The position numbers and the translations under genes were made by a program. Below are positions 12,831-22,803 of a DNA stretch of 64,000 bases, piece by piece. Each line of letters starts with the position of its first letter. Position 1 is the stretch's first letter. Source of the DNA: Dermatemys mawii (lineage: Eukaryota > Chordata > Testudines > Dermatemydidae); the NCBI GenBank assembly GCA_007922305.1, contig ML677374.1, positions 12,705,511-12,769,510 of the forward strand. Direction: 5' to 3'. The notes under the pieces were generated by a model that ran no database searches, was not told the origin of the DNA, and saw only the letters and a program-made list of their open reading frames with translations.

Positions 12831-14589
12831 ACTCTCTTTCTCAGCCCCTGCTTTCCTATATTTCTAATATCTCCTTCCTCTCTTTCAACCTCTCTGCCAA
12901 CTGAAGTCAACTGGGGGCAGCCTGATTCATTTCCTTTCTTTTTTTTTAAATGTGCCCAACGCAGAACCTTATTAGATAACCAGTGTCAGTTCAAGCCCCC
13001 ACAACCCAAGTCTCCCCTATATAAACAAAAAACAGCCTTCCTCATCATTCAGCTACACTTAAATAAAACAACCCACTCTCACCTCCCCATCAGGCATATC
13101 TCCATCATGCCCTGAAGTCAGCGTTGCTCTGCTGATGGATGGGGAGCCAGACTGGCAGTAAAGAGAGGAGAGAACTGGTTGTACTGCTGAAGTGTGGAGT
13201 CTCTCTCAGCCTATTTCCATATTGTTTAGCACCATATCTTTGCTGGAGGAAATAAACCTGTTGTTTCCCCATCGTCCAGAGAAACAGCAACCACAGCTGG
13301 CTGATGTTTTCTAGACCGCTGCAGGCATTACAGAATAACTCAGACCATGTTTACTCCTGCAACGTAATTTGTAACAATCATATATTATGCACTGTGCATC
13401 ATGACTGAACTCCCCCAATGTAGATCATTTATACGAGACTTATGTACCACTTATACTGTACTTCAAGAGTTTAAGCGGTGCATGAGCTGAATTTCACCCT
13501 GCATACTGCATTTGGTAGAGGATTTGAATTGACAGTTTATTCAGGTTTCTATGATCAAGTCGGCCAGTCGTGCTCTGTTGCTTCTCACATCTTTTTGCCT
13601 TCCGCACTGTACACATTGCATTGGTCTGTCTTTCATCTTAGTAAATCATCAGGTAAAGAGGCATGTGCAGTTGCCAAACCACTAATCTTGATTATATAAA
13701 TTAAACTTCTATGGGGAAAGTGGGATTTTTCCCTTTTAAAAGGCTATTGTCGTTGTAAACTTGGATATAACACCAGCACCTGAAGCACCATTGGTCTGTG
13801 GCCAGTTAGTAATAGCCAGAGATTATGGTTTAGTTAGAGGCTGAAAATCTAAATGCTTTTGCATCAGTTTTCAGTTAAAGAAAAAACAAAACAAACCACC
13901 CTATTAACAGCTGAATCATCTGAACACCACTTCAGCTAAAAAAGCACTCAATGGTCTTCCCATCCATCATTCTCTATATTTTCTTTTGAACTGGTGAGTA
14001 TCGATTACCCAATCTGGAGACTTGTGTGGATCAATAACTGTTTTCAGAAGAATATTGTGCGAGGCTAAAGAAATTAGTTTATTTTATAATGGCAACAAAC
14101 AAGGTGTCACTCAGACCTTTGGACTCCCTACAGAGCCCAATGCCAAAACAAGAAAAGTCTGAGGCAGCAGAAGTGGTGCATGTTGATTAAATGGGTTCAT
14201 CTGTTGTTTAAACAGGGAAGAGAGAAAGAAATAGAAACATCAGATCAGAGGTTCTGCTCTGCTCCTGCTGAGATCTACAGCTAGAGAAAGAGGCCATTCA
14301 TCTTCCCTTCTGCACCCCTGCCTTTCCTACAGTTTGACAAGTACAGCTTTCCATGGTGTAAAGCTACTTCATTGAAAACACACACACACACAGAGCTCAG
14401 TTCTGTGTGCATGTATTAATTCTGCTTTACCCACATAAAGCTACATGTTGCAGGCGAGAGAATGAAAACATTAGGCTGAAATATTCAAAGCTCTCTAGGC
14501 GGTTTGGATACTTAATTCCCATTAAAAGGAACTGGGTGTCCAAATCTCATTGGCGGCTTTGAAAGTCTCAGCCTTGATGTTCAAATGTA
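12831..14589. other. Unassigned sequence
   Basis: No gene recognised. A short CA run (about 14381-14393) and a T run (about 12940) are present. The plus-strand frame at 12726-13115 overlaps the antisense MIR and is low in complexity, so I do not regard it as coding. Confidence 0.35.
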
Positions 14590-14880
14590 GGGACCTGAGT
14601 TAGTGTTTTATTTATTAGTATTATCATAATGCCCAGAGAACCCAACTAAGATCTGGTCTCCATTGCAATAGGCACTGTAGAAACGCAGGACAAGAGACCA
14701 TCCATTCTTTGAGTAGCTTACAATCTAAACAGACAAGAGAGAAGGATGGAAGAACAGAAGGATTATTATTGTCTCCATTTTTACTTTGCCAAGGATCACA
14801 CAGGGAGTCTGTGGCAAAGAGATGAATTCAGATTTCCGAAGCCCCAGTGCAGTGCTTCGCCCACAAGAATCAGGGTGGAT
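14590..14880 (-). repeat. MIR/L2-type tail, antisense
   Basis: Contains 'TATTATCATAATGCCCAGAGAACC', 'GAGTAGCTTACAATCTAAACAGACAAGA', 'GTCTCCATTTTTACTTTGCCAAGGATCACACAGGGAGTCTGTGGC'. This is the antisense order of the MIR/L2-derived repeat seen also at 31258 and 50160. Confidence 0.7.
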
Positions 14881-15213
14881 TCCCTTCACATTATCAGAAA
14901 TAATTCTACTTTCCCAAGCTTTCCTTACACGGGTATTTCCAACAGCCTACAGGTTTCCTACTAACCTTTACCCAATATTACACAATTTATCTGACACTGT
15001 TTTACCCTCTTCTTCATGCAAGCATCTCCTAATGCAGAGCAGTTACAACACTGGGAAAGCTTCAGTAAGACATTATGGGTGAAAATCATCCCTGTGCAGA
15101 GGTTTAGCACAAGGCTGATATACCATGGAAGTCCTCAAAATGAGGACTAAGTAGTAAGTAAGCAGAATATAGATCTTGTGCTCTCCCATTGCAATGGGCT
15201 GAATTTCACCTAA

Positions 15214-15221
15214 GAATAGAG
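15214..15221. repeat. 8-bp target-site duplication, left (GAATAGAG)
   Basis: GAATAGAG directly precedes the MITE at 15222 and is repeated exactly at 15528-15535. Eight bases is the usual duplication length for hAT transposition. Confidence 0.85.
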
Positions 15222-15527
15222 CAGGGATTGGCAACCTTTGGCACACAGCCCACCAGGGTAAGCCCCCTGGCAGGCCAGGATGGTTTGTTTACTTGCTGCG
15301 TCCTTAGGTTCGGCCAATCGTGGCTCCCACTGGCTGTAGTTCACCACTCCAGGCCAATGGTGGCTGCAGGAATTGGCGGCCAGCACATCTCTTGGCCTGG
15401 AGCAGTGAATCACGGGCAGTGGGAGCTATGATCGGCTGAACCTGCAGACGTGGCAGGTAAATAAACTGGCTCAGCCCGCCAGGGGGCTTACCCTGGCAAG
15501 CCGCGTGCCAAAGGTTGCCGATCCCTG
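15222..15527. mobile_element. hAT-type MITE, 306 bp, near-complete palindrome
   Basis: The ends are inverted copies: 'CAGGGATTGGCAACCTTTGG' on the left and 'CCAAAGGTTGCCGATCCCTG' on the right. The whole interior folds back: the left arm (CACCAGGGTAAGCCCCCTGG, TTTGTTTACTTGC, TCCCACTGGC) returns in complement on the right. It is bounded by exact 8-bp duplications of GAATAGAG. There is no coding capacity, so transposase must have come from elsewhere. I recognise it as a common turtle element. The intact duplication suggests a fairly recent insertion. Confidence 0.92.
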
Positions 15528-15535
15528 GAATAGAG
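15528..15535. repeat. 8-bp target-site duplication, right (GAATAGAG)
   Basis: Exact copy of 15214-15221 directly after the MITE terminus CCCTG. Confidence 0.85.
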
Positions 15536-16879
15536 CAAGGATAGAAAACCAGTTAGAACACCACACCAGGTTGCTGATGTGGGAAGCAGCCAGACGGTCT
15601 AAGGGTCCCAGCAAGCATCAAACACCTGGATTTCAAGCTTCATCTTTAAAAGGATAGGGAAATCAAGGAGGTACAATAAGCTGGTGGGTCAACTCATGAG
15701 CCGGACCATCAAATAACATTGTGAGCAGCAGCAGAGTTTTAGTCTCTTTTCTTCAGCATTGAGTTTCATTTCTTCAGATCAAAACAGATAAACTAGGCCA
15801 TTTCCCCGACAGGAGCCTACTTTTTCCTGCCACCCTCCCTCTCAACAGAGCTACTTGTGGGCCTTTTATCAAAGGATTATGCGGCCTGCAGACCATCAAC
15901 TTGGGGTGGAAGCTGGTGAGTCACAGGTGAGGGCTGAGCACAATTTGCTTCAGGAGCCATCTGACAGAAGTAGCATATAGACTGCTAAGAGATGCTTTGC
16001 AGTAGCAAAGGTGACTGAATTCTCTCCATTGCTGCATCTTGGCTTTGTCAAAGCTGCCAAGACTAAGCAAATCCATTTAGGACACCCACGATGTTTAAAT
16101 GACTGGTGCAGTGAAAGTGAAAACCCCTAGCTGACACAGGTGCTTAAGAGAAGCTTTCCTAATGAATTACTTGATTTTCTCTCTGTACATCAAGCGTCTC
16201 TTTAGCTTGTCATCTGCTGGCCAAGTGTTTCTGAAATAACACATCAAAAGGTTCCATGCTGATGCGGTGCTCCCAATACATTTATCCTGCACATCCCTGC
16301 ATGCAGAGTATGCAGTATACTGTGAGATTGCTTTGCGCTTCACTCCAATTAAACTACATTCCGAGAACATGTTGACATTGTTAAGGTTAATGACCTAATG
16401 ATGAGTGCCAGGAAACAGGTTTATAATAAAATTATCTGTACGGATTGCTTCCTTGATGAATGTGAACAATATGTTGGACTAGGAACAATATGTTAAACAA
16501 TATGTTGTGGTTTATCAATGTCACGGAGCAGTACTGTAGTTTGTGAATGTGGTCTGGCGATCTCCACCACGGTCACTTTGGAAGGGATATGGGTAACACT
16601 TGTCTTTCAAGAGTGGGAGGGAATCATATGATAGTTGCCAAAGCCCACAAAAAAAAGAGGAAAATATAGGATCCAATCCTGTCCTATTAGGATCAACGGA
16701 AGTTGTGCCTCTGTATCTGAGGATAGATATGCACACTTGGCCACTACACACACCAGCTTCTGAAATGCTAATTAAAACCAACAGTATACGTGACTATAAA
16801 TGAAAACAGGGCTGACACAAGGCTGGGGAGCAGACACCAGTATAAAGGAACAGCCTGAGTGTTCCTTGATGGAAATGAA
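15536..16879. other. Unassigned sequence; candidate conserved block near 16.2 kb
   Basis: No gene seen. The sequence at 16150-16400 is non-repetitive with even base composition and could be conserved non-coding DNA, which only alignment could show. At 16466-16503 the 11-mer AACAATATGTT (or one mismatch) occurs three times. Confidence 0.3.
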
Positions 16880-17290
16880 AATCTTAAGAGTCGAAAAATG
16901 GAAAAGTGGAACATTTTGAGTTTTTAGCAGAAATTTGAAAACTAAAACATTTCAGCTGAAAACCTAAATATTTCTATATGAGAATGCTGCCATGGTGATT
17001 TATGGGAGCTGTAGTTTAGGTGCCTGATGGCTCCAATCTCTTCTATAGGCCAGGCTCACTGTTTGGACTACCTCTCTCGTGCTGCATCCTAGTCTCTCCT
17101 GTTGCGTGGGGGAGATCGTGCATCATAGGAGATGTAATCTAACTGAGGAGCTCATGCTATAGAGGAGTCATGAGGCAACCGAATTACGACTTTCATGAGG
17201 CATTGTAACATCATTTCCAAATTGAAATATTTTGGTTTTGGGGTGTTTGATTTTTCCATGAAAATGTATGATTTTCCACAGGAAGTAGTC
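16880..17290. mobile_element. Relic of a 0.4 kb turtle MITE with 'GGGAGCTGTAGTTT' cores
   Basis: The outer parts are rich in GAAATTTTGAAA-like words in opposite senses (16890-16985 and 17215-17285), giving a fold-back layout. The centre carries 'TATGGGAGCTGTAGTTT' at about 17001-17017 and 'GCATCATAGGAGATGTAATC' at about 17121-17140. I recall a turtle element with this order. There is no coding capacity and the ends are too diverged to find a target duplication. Confidence 0.5.
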
Positions 17291-18600
17291 AGTTCCTTAA
17301 CAATTTAATTTAGTCAAAACCTAATGGTCGATTGGGAGACAGCTGATGGAATATTCGCAGCCAGCCCTATTGAAAACATCCAAACAGCTGCTCTATAGCA
17401 GTATAACTTAGTTATACTTTCATGGCATGACAACAGAAATATTCAGTAAAATTAGAACAAGTCTGCAGCCATCTAGCAACTTCAGGGTTATCAGTCAGAC
17501 CACTCAGAACTTCATGGCAACAGCAGGGATAGAACTCCAATCTTCCTGCTACAACATCATGGATCCTCACCAGTTAAGGTCATAGAGATTCTCTTTAGCT
17601 TGTGAGCTGCATATGAAATATGATACATAAGTGAGCATATTTCATTCCATCCAACAGAAGGCAGCGGTGCATGCACCTACATATGTTCCGATTCAGCAAA
17701 ATACATGATTGCTCCACTGAATTGGGGTATTGGCCAGTTCATTACAATGTATCCCTTGGTGAAGAGGGTCATATACCCCGTGTAGTCCAGTTGGAACATT
17801 TAAGACAGAGATTCAGAAGCATAAATGTGTGAGATGAGCGGAAATAAAACAAGTGGACCGGGCAAAAATGAACAAATTTCACATTAATGCATGGGTTTGG
17901 GGGAGAGTTATGCATTTAACTTCCCAAGCTTCAAGCTGAGGCTATAGCTATAAATGTATTTCGGCTCTCCATGATCTTCAGATCATTAATTTTCAAGTAC
18001 ATTGCAAGGCCTCTACATAGCTAAGAGCAGATAAAAGAATCCAGAGAGGAATCTGACAGCCACAATTTAATCTACTCGCCACATGAACCCTCTGCAGACA
18101 ACCATGTCCTTCCAGGCCTCATGCTGAGTGACAAGGTAAACTCAAAGCCAAGCTTCAAACTCCTCCTCCTTATACATATGTATACTCCTCCTAATTACCA
18201 CAGGGGTGATCATTGTAGTCCGAGTGGTTTAGTTTTATGCAGCACTTACTATTAAAGAAAAGTCCAGAGAGATGAACTGGAATGTTCACTGCAAGCTCCG
18301 TAAATTTCTATGCACTTGTTTTTAGCCACAAACGTGTGTCTTCCAGTGTAATTCAGTGATGAAGCAATAACACCAGTGGCCATTTAGGCTAACACTACAT
18401 GATGGATCTATCCTTAGGGAATATCTAGAGGTAATCAATGACCCCCATCAGTTTAACATCTGCTACTTAAAGGCATTCCTGCAGACAAATCAGTCATCTG
18501 CTTTGACTAGTGTGTAGAGTACTGAGATAAAACATTTGTTCAAAAGGATCTGGAGAGTTTAAACATACCTATCATTCTAACAAAGAGAGAGCATTTCAAG
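17291..18600. other. Unassigned sequence
   Basis: No gene or clear repeat. Short palindromes such as TACATATGTATA near 18172 are too brief to interpret. Confidence 0.3.
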
Positions 18601-18770
18601 CACAGGACTGGGAGTCAGGGACTTAATTTCTGCTTCTAGTTCTGCCAGTGTCTTGCCATGTGACATTGGACAAGTCACCTAATTTCTCTATGGTTCAGTA
18701 AACTGCATCCTTAGTCAATCTTACCCTGTATCTTCAAAGTTGTTGTGAACTTTGTTTAACTCCTATTTAA
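18601..18770 (+). repeat. MIR-type SINE remnant
   Basis: Reads 'ACAGGACTGGGAGTCAGGGAC', 'AGTTCTGCCAGTGTCTTGCC', 'GACATTGGACAAGTCACCTAATTTC', 'AAAGTTGTTGTGAACTTTGTTTAA', the full MIR order in the plus sense. Confidence 0.75.
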
Positions 18771-19686
18771 AAACTCTTCACATTTAAAGCACTCCATTAG
18801 CATGTCTATTTAAGATGCCCAAATGGAAGCTGAGCTGTTTAAAAAATCTGGCTGCTGTTAAGGGTTTGAATCTATGCTATTTTGAAAATCTGGTCCCTTG
18901 GACCTTACGCCTGCAGTTCTTACTCCCATTCTCTATCTTTCTAACACTTAGCATCTAATCACTGTTTAATATCTAAGGCCCAGCACCCCAGTGGGGAGTA
19001 GTCACCTGAACACCTTGGAGAACCTGGGCCTAAGTGCTATGTTTGCAAAATATGTAGCAAATATAAGTAAGAAAGGGAAACAAAGCATTCTCAATGCAAG
19101 TGAAAAGTCATAAGAAAAAACGGTCTAATTTTAGAAAAAGAATCTGTTCTAGACGGAAGAGTATTTATTCATTTTGGCTGGGAGAGCATCCAACACACTA
19201 TGCAAAAGTCATTCAGGTATTAAGAATGATGTTAGCTAAAACATAGGCTTGGAGAGACTCCGGCTTTAAGGGATAAATTTTCAAAGCCATACGCACAGAT
19301 TTATCTGCGTGACTCTGATTAACGTCAATAGGATGCATGAGGCTAAAATCCTTGCATGCCACTTTGAAAACTGACCTCTACTGATTCTAAGCTATATGTG
19401 CCATCATATTAAAAATTTGCATTGCTCATAGGTTAATACTAAAGCCTTCAGATGAGAACAAATAGGCTTTAAAAATATCAAGTCCCGAGGATTTGGAAAT
19501 CTCATTGCTTTTATTGCTCTTGAAGTATGCAGAGACCTTAACTGAAGCTCAGATTCTGCAGAACTCTCACAAAATAACATCTTCTTTGAGCTCCTACCTG
19601 ATTACAGTTTAGAGGCTTCCATCCTTCAGGACTCTCTTCACTTGCAGCTATCTCAACAGTTCTGAGTGTTCTGTTCAAGCAACTAA

Positions 19687-20146
19687 GGGCTTGGCTACAC
19701 TTGCAGATGTAGAGTGCTTTGCGTTAAACCAGCCTTCGGAGAGCACAGTATAAGTTCAGACCCCATTCCCGCCCCCACCCACTGAAAGCAAGCAACATCC
19801 CTCAATAATGTTTGCTTTGTCTCGGAGCAGATAAGCAGCCGGTTGTCAGAAACAGAGCTTTGAAAGAGTATTTCCGCATTCCTGCAAACTGAGTTCAAAA
19901 CAATGAGAAGAGTGGGGGTCACGGGATGTTTCCGGAGGTCAAACAGGGTGCACCTCCTTCACACTGACACTGGGGCGTCTCAGCCAATACGTATCAAATG
20001 TTATTCCTCTAGCCAAGGTGGATTACCAGGAGCGCTGTAGCGACGGAGTCAGAGATCTCTACGTGCCTTGCCAGTGTGGATGGGGAGTGAGTTAGAGTGC
20101 ACTGGGTGGCTTCAGTGTGCTCTAACTTGCAAGTGTAGCCAAGCTC
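19687..20146. mobile_element. Non-autonomous DNA transposon, 460 bp
   Basis: Terminal inverted repeats GGGCTTGGCTACACTTGCA (19687-19705) and TGCAAGTGTAGCCAAGCTC (20128-20146) match at 18 of 19 positions. The similarity extends inward (GTTAGAGC-like words). The interior has no recognisable transposase. No target duplication is obvious (flanks CTAA and AAAG). It is the first of four small elements lying almost end to end. Confidence 0.75.
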
Positions 20147-20148
20147 AA

Positions 20149-20427
20149 AGGACTTGTCTACACTTACAGCACTGCCGCCTGTACTTGCCTGTAACACTTA
20201 GTGAAGCTGCTGCCTACGCCGACCAGAGAGCTTCTCCCCACAGCATAGCTATTCTGCGTCCCCGAGAGGTGGCAGATTATGCTGACCAGAGAAGTTCTTC
20301 TGTCGACATAGCACTGTCTACACTAGGTGGTTAGGTTGGTATAACTACATCACTCGGGAATGTGGATTTTCCACACCCTGAGCAAGGTTATTGTACTGAC
20401 ATAAGTTCCTAGTGTAGACCAAACCCC
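20149..20427. mobile_element. MITE, about 280 bp
   Basis: Begins GGACTTGTCTACACTTACAGC and ends CTAGTGTAGACCAAACCCC, an imperfect inverted pair. Inside, 'CCGACCAGAGAGCTTCTCCCC' and 'GCTGACCAGAGAAGTTCTTC' are diverged partners of a hairpin I know from the turtle consensus (GTCGGCATAG / CTATGCCGAC). It abuts the preceding element with two bases between. Confidence 0.7.
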
Positions 20428-20462
20428 AGGATTACATTTGGAGGCAGTCTGATTCTTTGAGA

Positions 20463-20660
20463 GGCAGTGGAGTCCAATGGCTATGGCCTACACTGGGAAT
20501 CAGACTGCCTGGATTCTATTTGCAGACCTGCCACTGACTCACTCTGTGCCCTTGTGCAAATCACTTCACTTTGCCCTGTCTCAAACCCAACCAACCCTAA
20601 TCTAGCGACAATAGTTGTCACTCACCCAGCTTTGTGGAATGCTTTGTCCGGGTCAGAATT
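20463..20660 (+). repeat. MIR-type SINE remnant
   Basis: Shows 'GGCAGTGGAGTCCAATGGC', 'GGGAATCAGACTGCCTGGATTC', 'CTGCCACTGACTCACTCTGTGCCCTTGTGCAAATCACTTCAC'. Plus-sense MIR, lying between two MITEs. The tail region is lost. Confidence 0.7.
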
Positions 20661-20669
20661 AGGAAAATG

Positions 20670-20937
20670 GGGCTAGGTCTACACTACTGGCACAACAGCT
20701 GTGTTGGTAAGGGCCATGAGGAGGTGTGATCACTGACTGACAGAGCTGTAATAGCAGAAGCCTCCAGTGCACATGCAGTTATATTGTCAAAACTGAGCTT
20801 TTAGCAGTGTAGCTTGTTGGCAGTAGTTTTACTGTACCGGTATGAAGCTGACAGTTTTGCCAGTATAGCTGCATCCACACTAGGAGTGCTTTCAGTATTC
20901 CTGTACTGGTAAAGCATTACTAGCGTAAACATGGCCT
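20670..20937. mobile_element. MITE, about 268 bp
   Basis: Left end GGGCTAGGTCTACACTAC, right end TAGCGTAAACATGGCC. The right end is a diverged complement of the left (GTAGTGTAGACATGGCC in related copies). Interior words ACTGTACCGGTA and GTACTGGTAAAGC fold back. No coding capacity. Confidence 0.6.
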
Positions 20938-20943
20938 ACGCCA

Positions 20944-21006
20944 TATTTAAACATGTTTTAACTAAGATGATTTTAAACAGGATGTTGCAACCAGTGTAGA
21001 CAGGCC
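20944..21006. mobile_element. MITE right-end fragment
   Basis: Contains AAACATGTTTTAACTAAGATG and ends CCAGTGTAGACAGGCC, the same GTGTAGAC-type terminus as neighbouring elements. No left end is present. Confidence 0.45.
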
Positions 21007-21253
21007 AGGACATTTGAACAATGTATTCGCTGGTCTCCTTAGAGGAGCACATAGGATTGATTGTAAGCAACTGATACGATTTTAAGTATGAATCGCCCTG
21101 CCTATAGCGGGGAAAAAGTCTTTTTTATGTTTGTGTGAGTTAAAATGTGTTAGCTAACATGTTTTAAATCCCTACTTCTTCATCTAGTCAAATCATGGGC
21201 TTTGAAATCTCTAAATAAAAAGAAGGGGAAGTCACTCATCTTGCAGTAACTGA

Positions 21254-21303
21254 AGTTCTTCGAGATGTGTGTCCCTGTGGGTGCTCCACTCTAGGTGTTG
21301 GTC
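21254..21303 (+). repeat. DIRS-like inverted terminal repeat, left
   Basis: Matches the inverse of 22752-22803 across about 50 bases, including the run CTCCACTCTAGGTGT. The similarity stops beyond 21303, which marks the inner ITR edge. Confidence 0.8.
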
Positions 21304-21486
21304 CATCCTGGTGCTGTTGATTGGAAATTTTCAGTAGCAGTGCCTGGTCGGGACACAGGGCCTCAGATAGTATCGCCCGTCCTGTTGGAATCTTCCTGAG
21401 CTCCTGCGTCCTGCACCCGCCTCAGTTCCTTCTCTACCATGGAGTGATTATAGTAGTACTCCAAAGTAGAGGGGAGAAGGGTGGGG

Positions 21487-21590
21487 AGTGGACGACCCAC
21501 AGGGACATACATCTTAAAGAATTTCAGTTACTGCAAGGTGAGTAACTTCCCCTTCTTCTTTGAGTGTTGTGTATGTGGGTGCTCCACGAT
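21487..21590. repeat. DIRS-like internal complementary region
   Basis: The first 74 bases are the inverse of 21217-21290 (for example TTTCAGTTACTGCAAGGTGA against TCATCTTGCAGTAACTGAA). The last 35 bases (CTTCTTTGAGTGTTGTGTATG then TGGGTGCTCCAC) are complementary to the right terminal repeat. A block complementary to both termini is the feature thought to guide circle formation in DIRS replication. Confidence 0.7.
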
Positions 21591-21630
21591 ATGTGAATGT
21601 GTAACAGTTCCCACTATGGTCAGTGGAACT

Positions 21631-22760
21631 TTATGTGGCAGAGAGTACTGTATGGCCTACTATGGTGTCTGCCATGGTATCTTGCGTGACAGCATAGTGT
21701 TTGGCAAACGTGTGTTCAGATGACCATGTAGCCACCTTACAGATGTCAGATATGGGTATGTTATGTAAGAAGGCAATGGATGTCTACATAGCTCGAGTGT
21801 AATGAGTTCTAATGCATTCGGGAGGTTGAATATTTTGAATACGGTAAGAGGATCTGATGCAGTCAGAGATCCACTTGGACAGACATTGTCTCCATCACCA
21901 AAAGACCAAAAGGTATGACGATCTTTAAACAAAGAGTTGTGGTGACTTACAAAATGGCTTAGTTCTGTCTAAGTAAAAAGCGATTGCTCGCCTGACTCCA
22001 GAGTATGCAGGGTTGCCTCGTGTGGAGTCTTGTGAGATTTGGGATAGAAAGTATATAAGTTGGTTAAGGTGGTCTCAGAGTGACTTTGTCTTTGCAGAAG
22101 ATTGTATAGGGAGGATGAGCCATCAGGGCACTTATTTCACCTACTCTCCTTGCTGATGTTATTGCAACTAAGAAAGCTACCTTCATGGACATATGGAGAA
22201 GATAAGAGGTAGCCAAGGGCTCGAATGGAGGTTTCATGAGAGAGTGAAGATTCCATGTAGCTGCCATTGGGTAAATCACAGGGTAGAGATTTTGCAAGCC
22301 CATAAGAAATCATTTTATGGTGGGATGGGTAAAGAGTGAATAACCTTCTAACAAGTCGTGGAAGGTGGTAAGTGCCACCAGATGTACTTCGATGAAGCTG
22401 AGCGAAAGTCCATCCTGTTTTAGTTTCAGGAGGTACTATGTTAGGAAGGGTCACCATATTCTGTGTTAAGTGATTATGTGAGCACCAGAGGGTGAAACGC
22501 TCGCACTTCTGCAGGTAGGTTTTACGAGTAGAGTCTTTCCTACTGTGCAGGAAGAAATGTTGGACTTGCTCGGAATAGGCTAACTCATGGGTTTGGAACC
22601 ATGAAAGAACGAGGCTGTTTTTGGAGTTGGGGGTGAAGAACCCGACCGTTGTCCTGGGAGAGGAGATCTGGCCTGCTGGAGAGAGCCCGTGGATGACGGG
22701 AGGACATGTGGAGTAGGTAAGGATACCATGTCTGTCTCGGCCAAGCTGATGCACCGACAC
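21631..22760 (-). pseudogene. Tyrosine recombinase of a DIRS-like element, broken
   Basis: The longest intact part is 22137-22760. It includes the N-terminal SAM-like region typical of these enzymes ('RKDSTRKTYLQKCERFTLWC'). An overlapping frame, 22064-22303, carries 'AFLVAITSARRVGEISAL'; ARRVGE (22136-22153) is the first catalytic arginine box. After frameshifts near 22060-21930 a third frame carries 'HYTRAM' (21787-21804), the HxxR box, directly followed by a stop codon. It then gives 'DICKVATWSSEHTFAKHYAV', whose tyrosine (21694-21696) fits the nucleophile position, and ends at 21631. Such enzymes integrate the circular DNA copy without making a target duplication. All four catalytic landmarks are readable, but stops and shifts rule out activity. 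Confidence 0.82.
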
Positions 22761-22803
22761 CTAGAGTGGAGCACCCACAGAGACAGCACTCGAAGAAGAA
22801 CTA
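22752..22803 (-). repeat. DIRS-like inverted terminal repeat, right
   Basis: CACCGACACCTAGAGTGG and GCACCCACAGAGACAGC are the inverse of the left terminal repeat. The recombinase relic begins directly next to it, so whatever lay upstream (gag, RT) has been deleted. Confidence 0.78.

Larger units (their letters stand above)
21217..22803 (-). mobile_element. DIRS-like tyrosine-recombinase retrotransposon, internally deleted
   Basis: Four related blocks define it. The left block 21217-21290 is repeated in inverse at 21487-21560 with few mismatches. A third, direct copy of the inner part follows at 21556-21588 (ends TGTGGGTGCTCCAC-like). The far right 22752-22803 is the inverse of 21254-21303 (GTGGAGCACCCACAG against CTGTGGGTGCTCCAC). 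Between them, on the minus strand, lies a tyrosine recombinase relic. Inverted terminal repeats plus an internal complementary region next to one end, with the recombinase just inside, is the known DIRS plan. No reverse transcriptase or RNase H is present, so this is a deletion derivative of 1.59 kb against the usual 5-6 kb. It may have moved with enzymes from intact relatives. Confidence 0.8.

Noticed and set aside
12726..13115. 129-codon plus frame
   Set aside because: Starts inside an antisense MIR remnant and continues into low-complexity sequence with no domain.
22137..22760. 207-codon minus frame as a host gene
   Set aside because: Its motifs are those of a DIRS-type tyrosine recombinase, it is bounded by inverted repeats, and continuation frames carry stops. 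It is a mobile-element relic.
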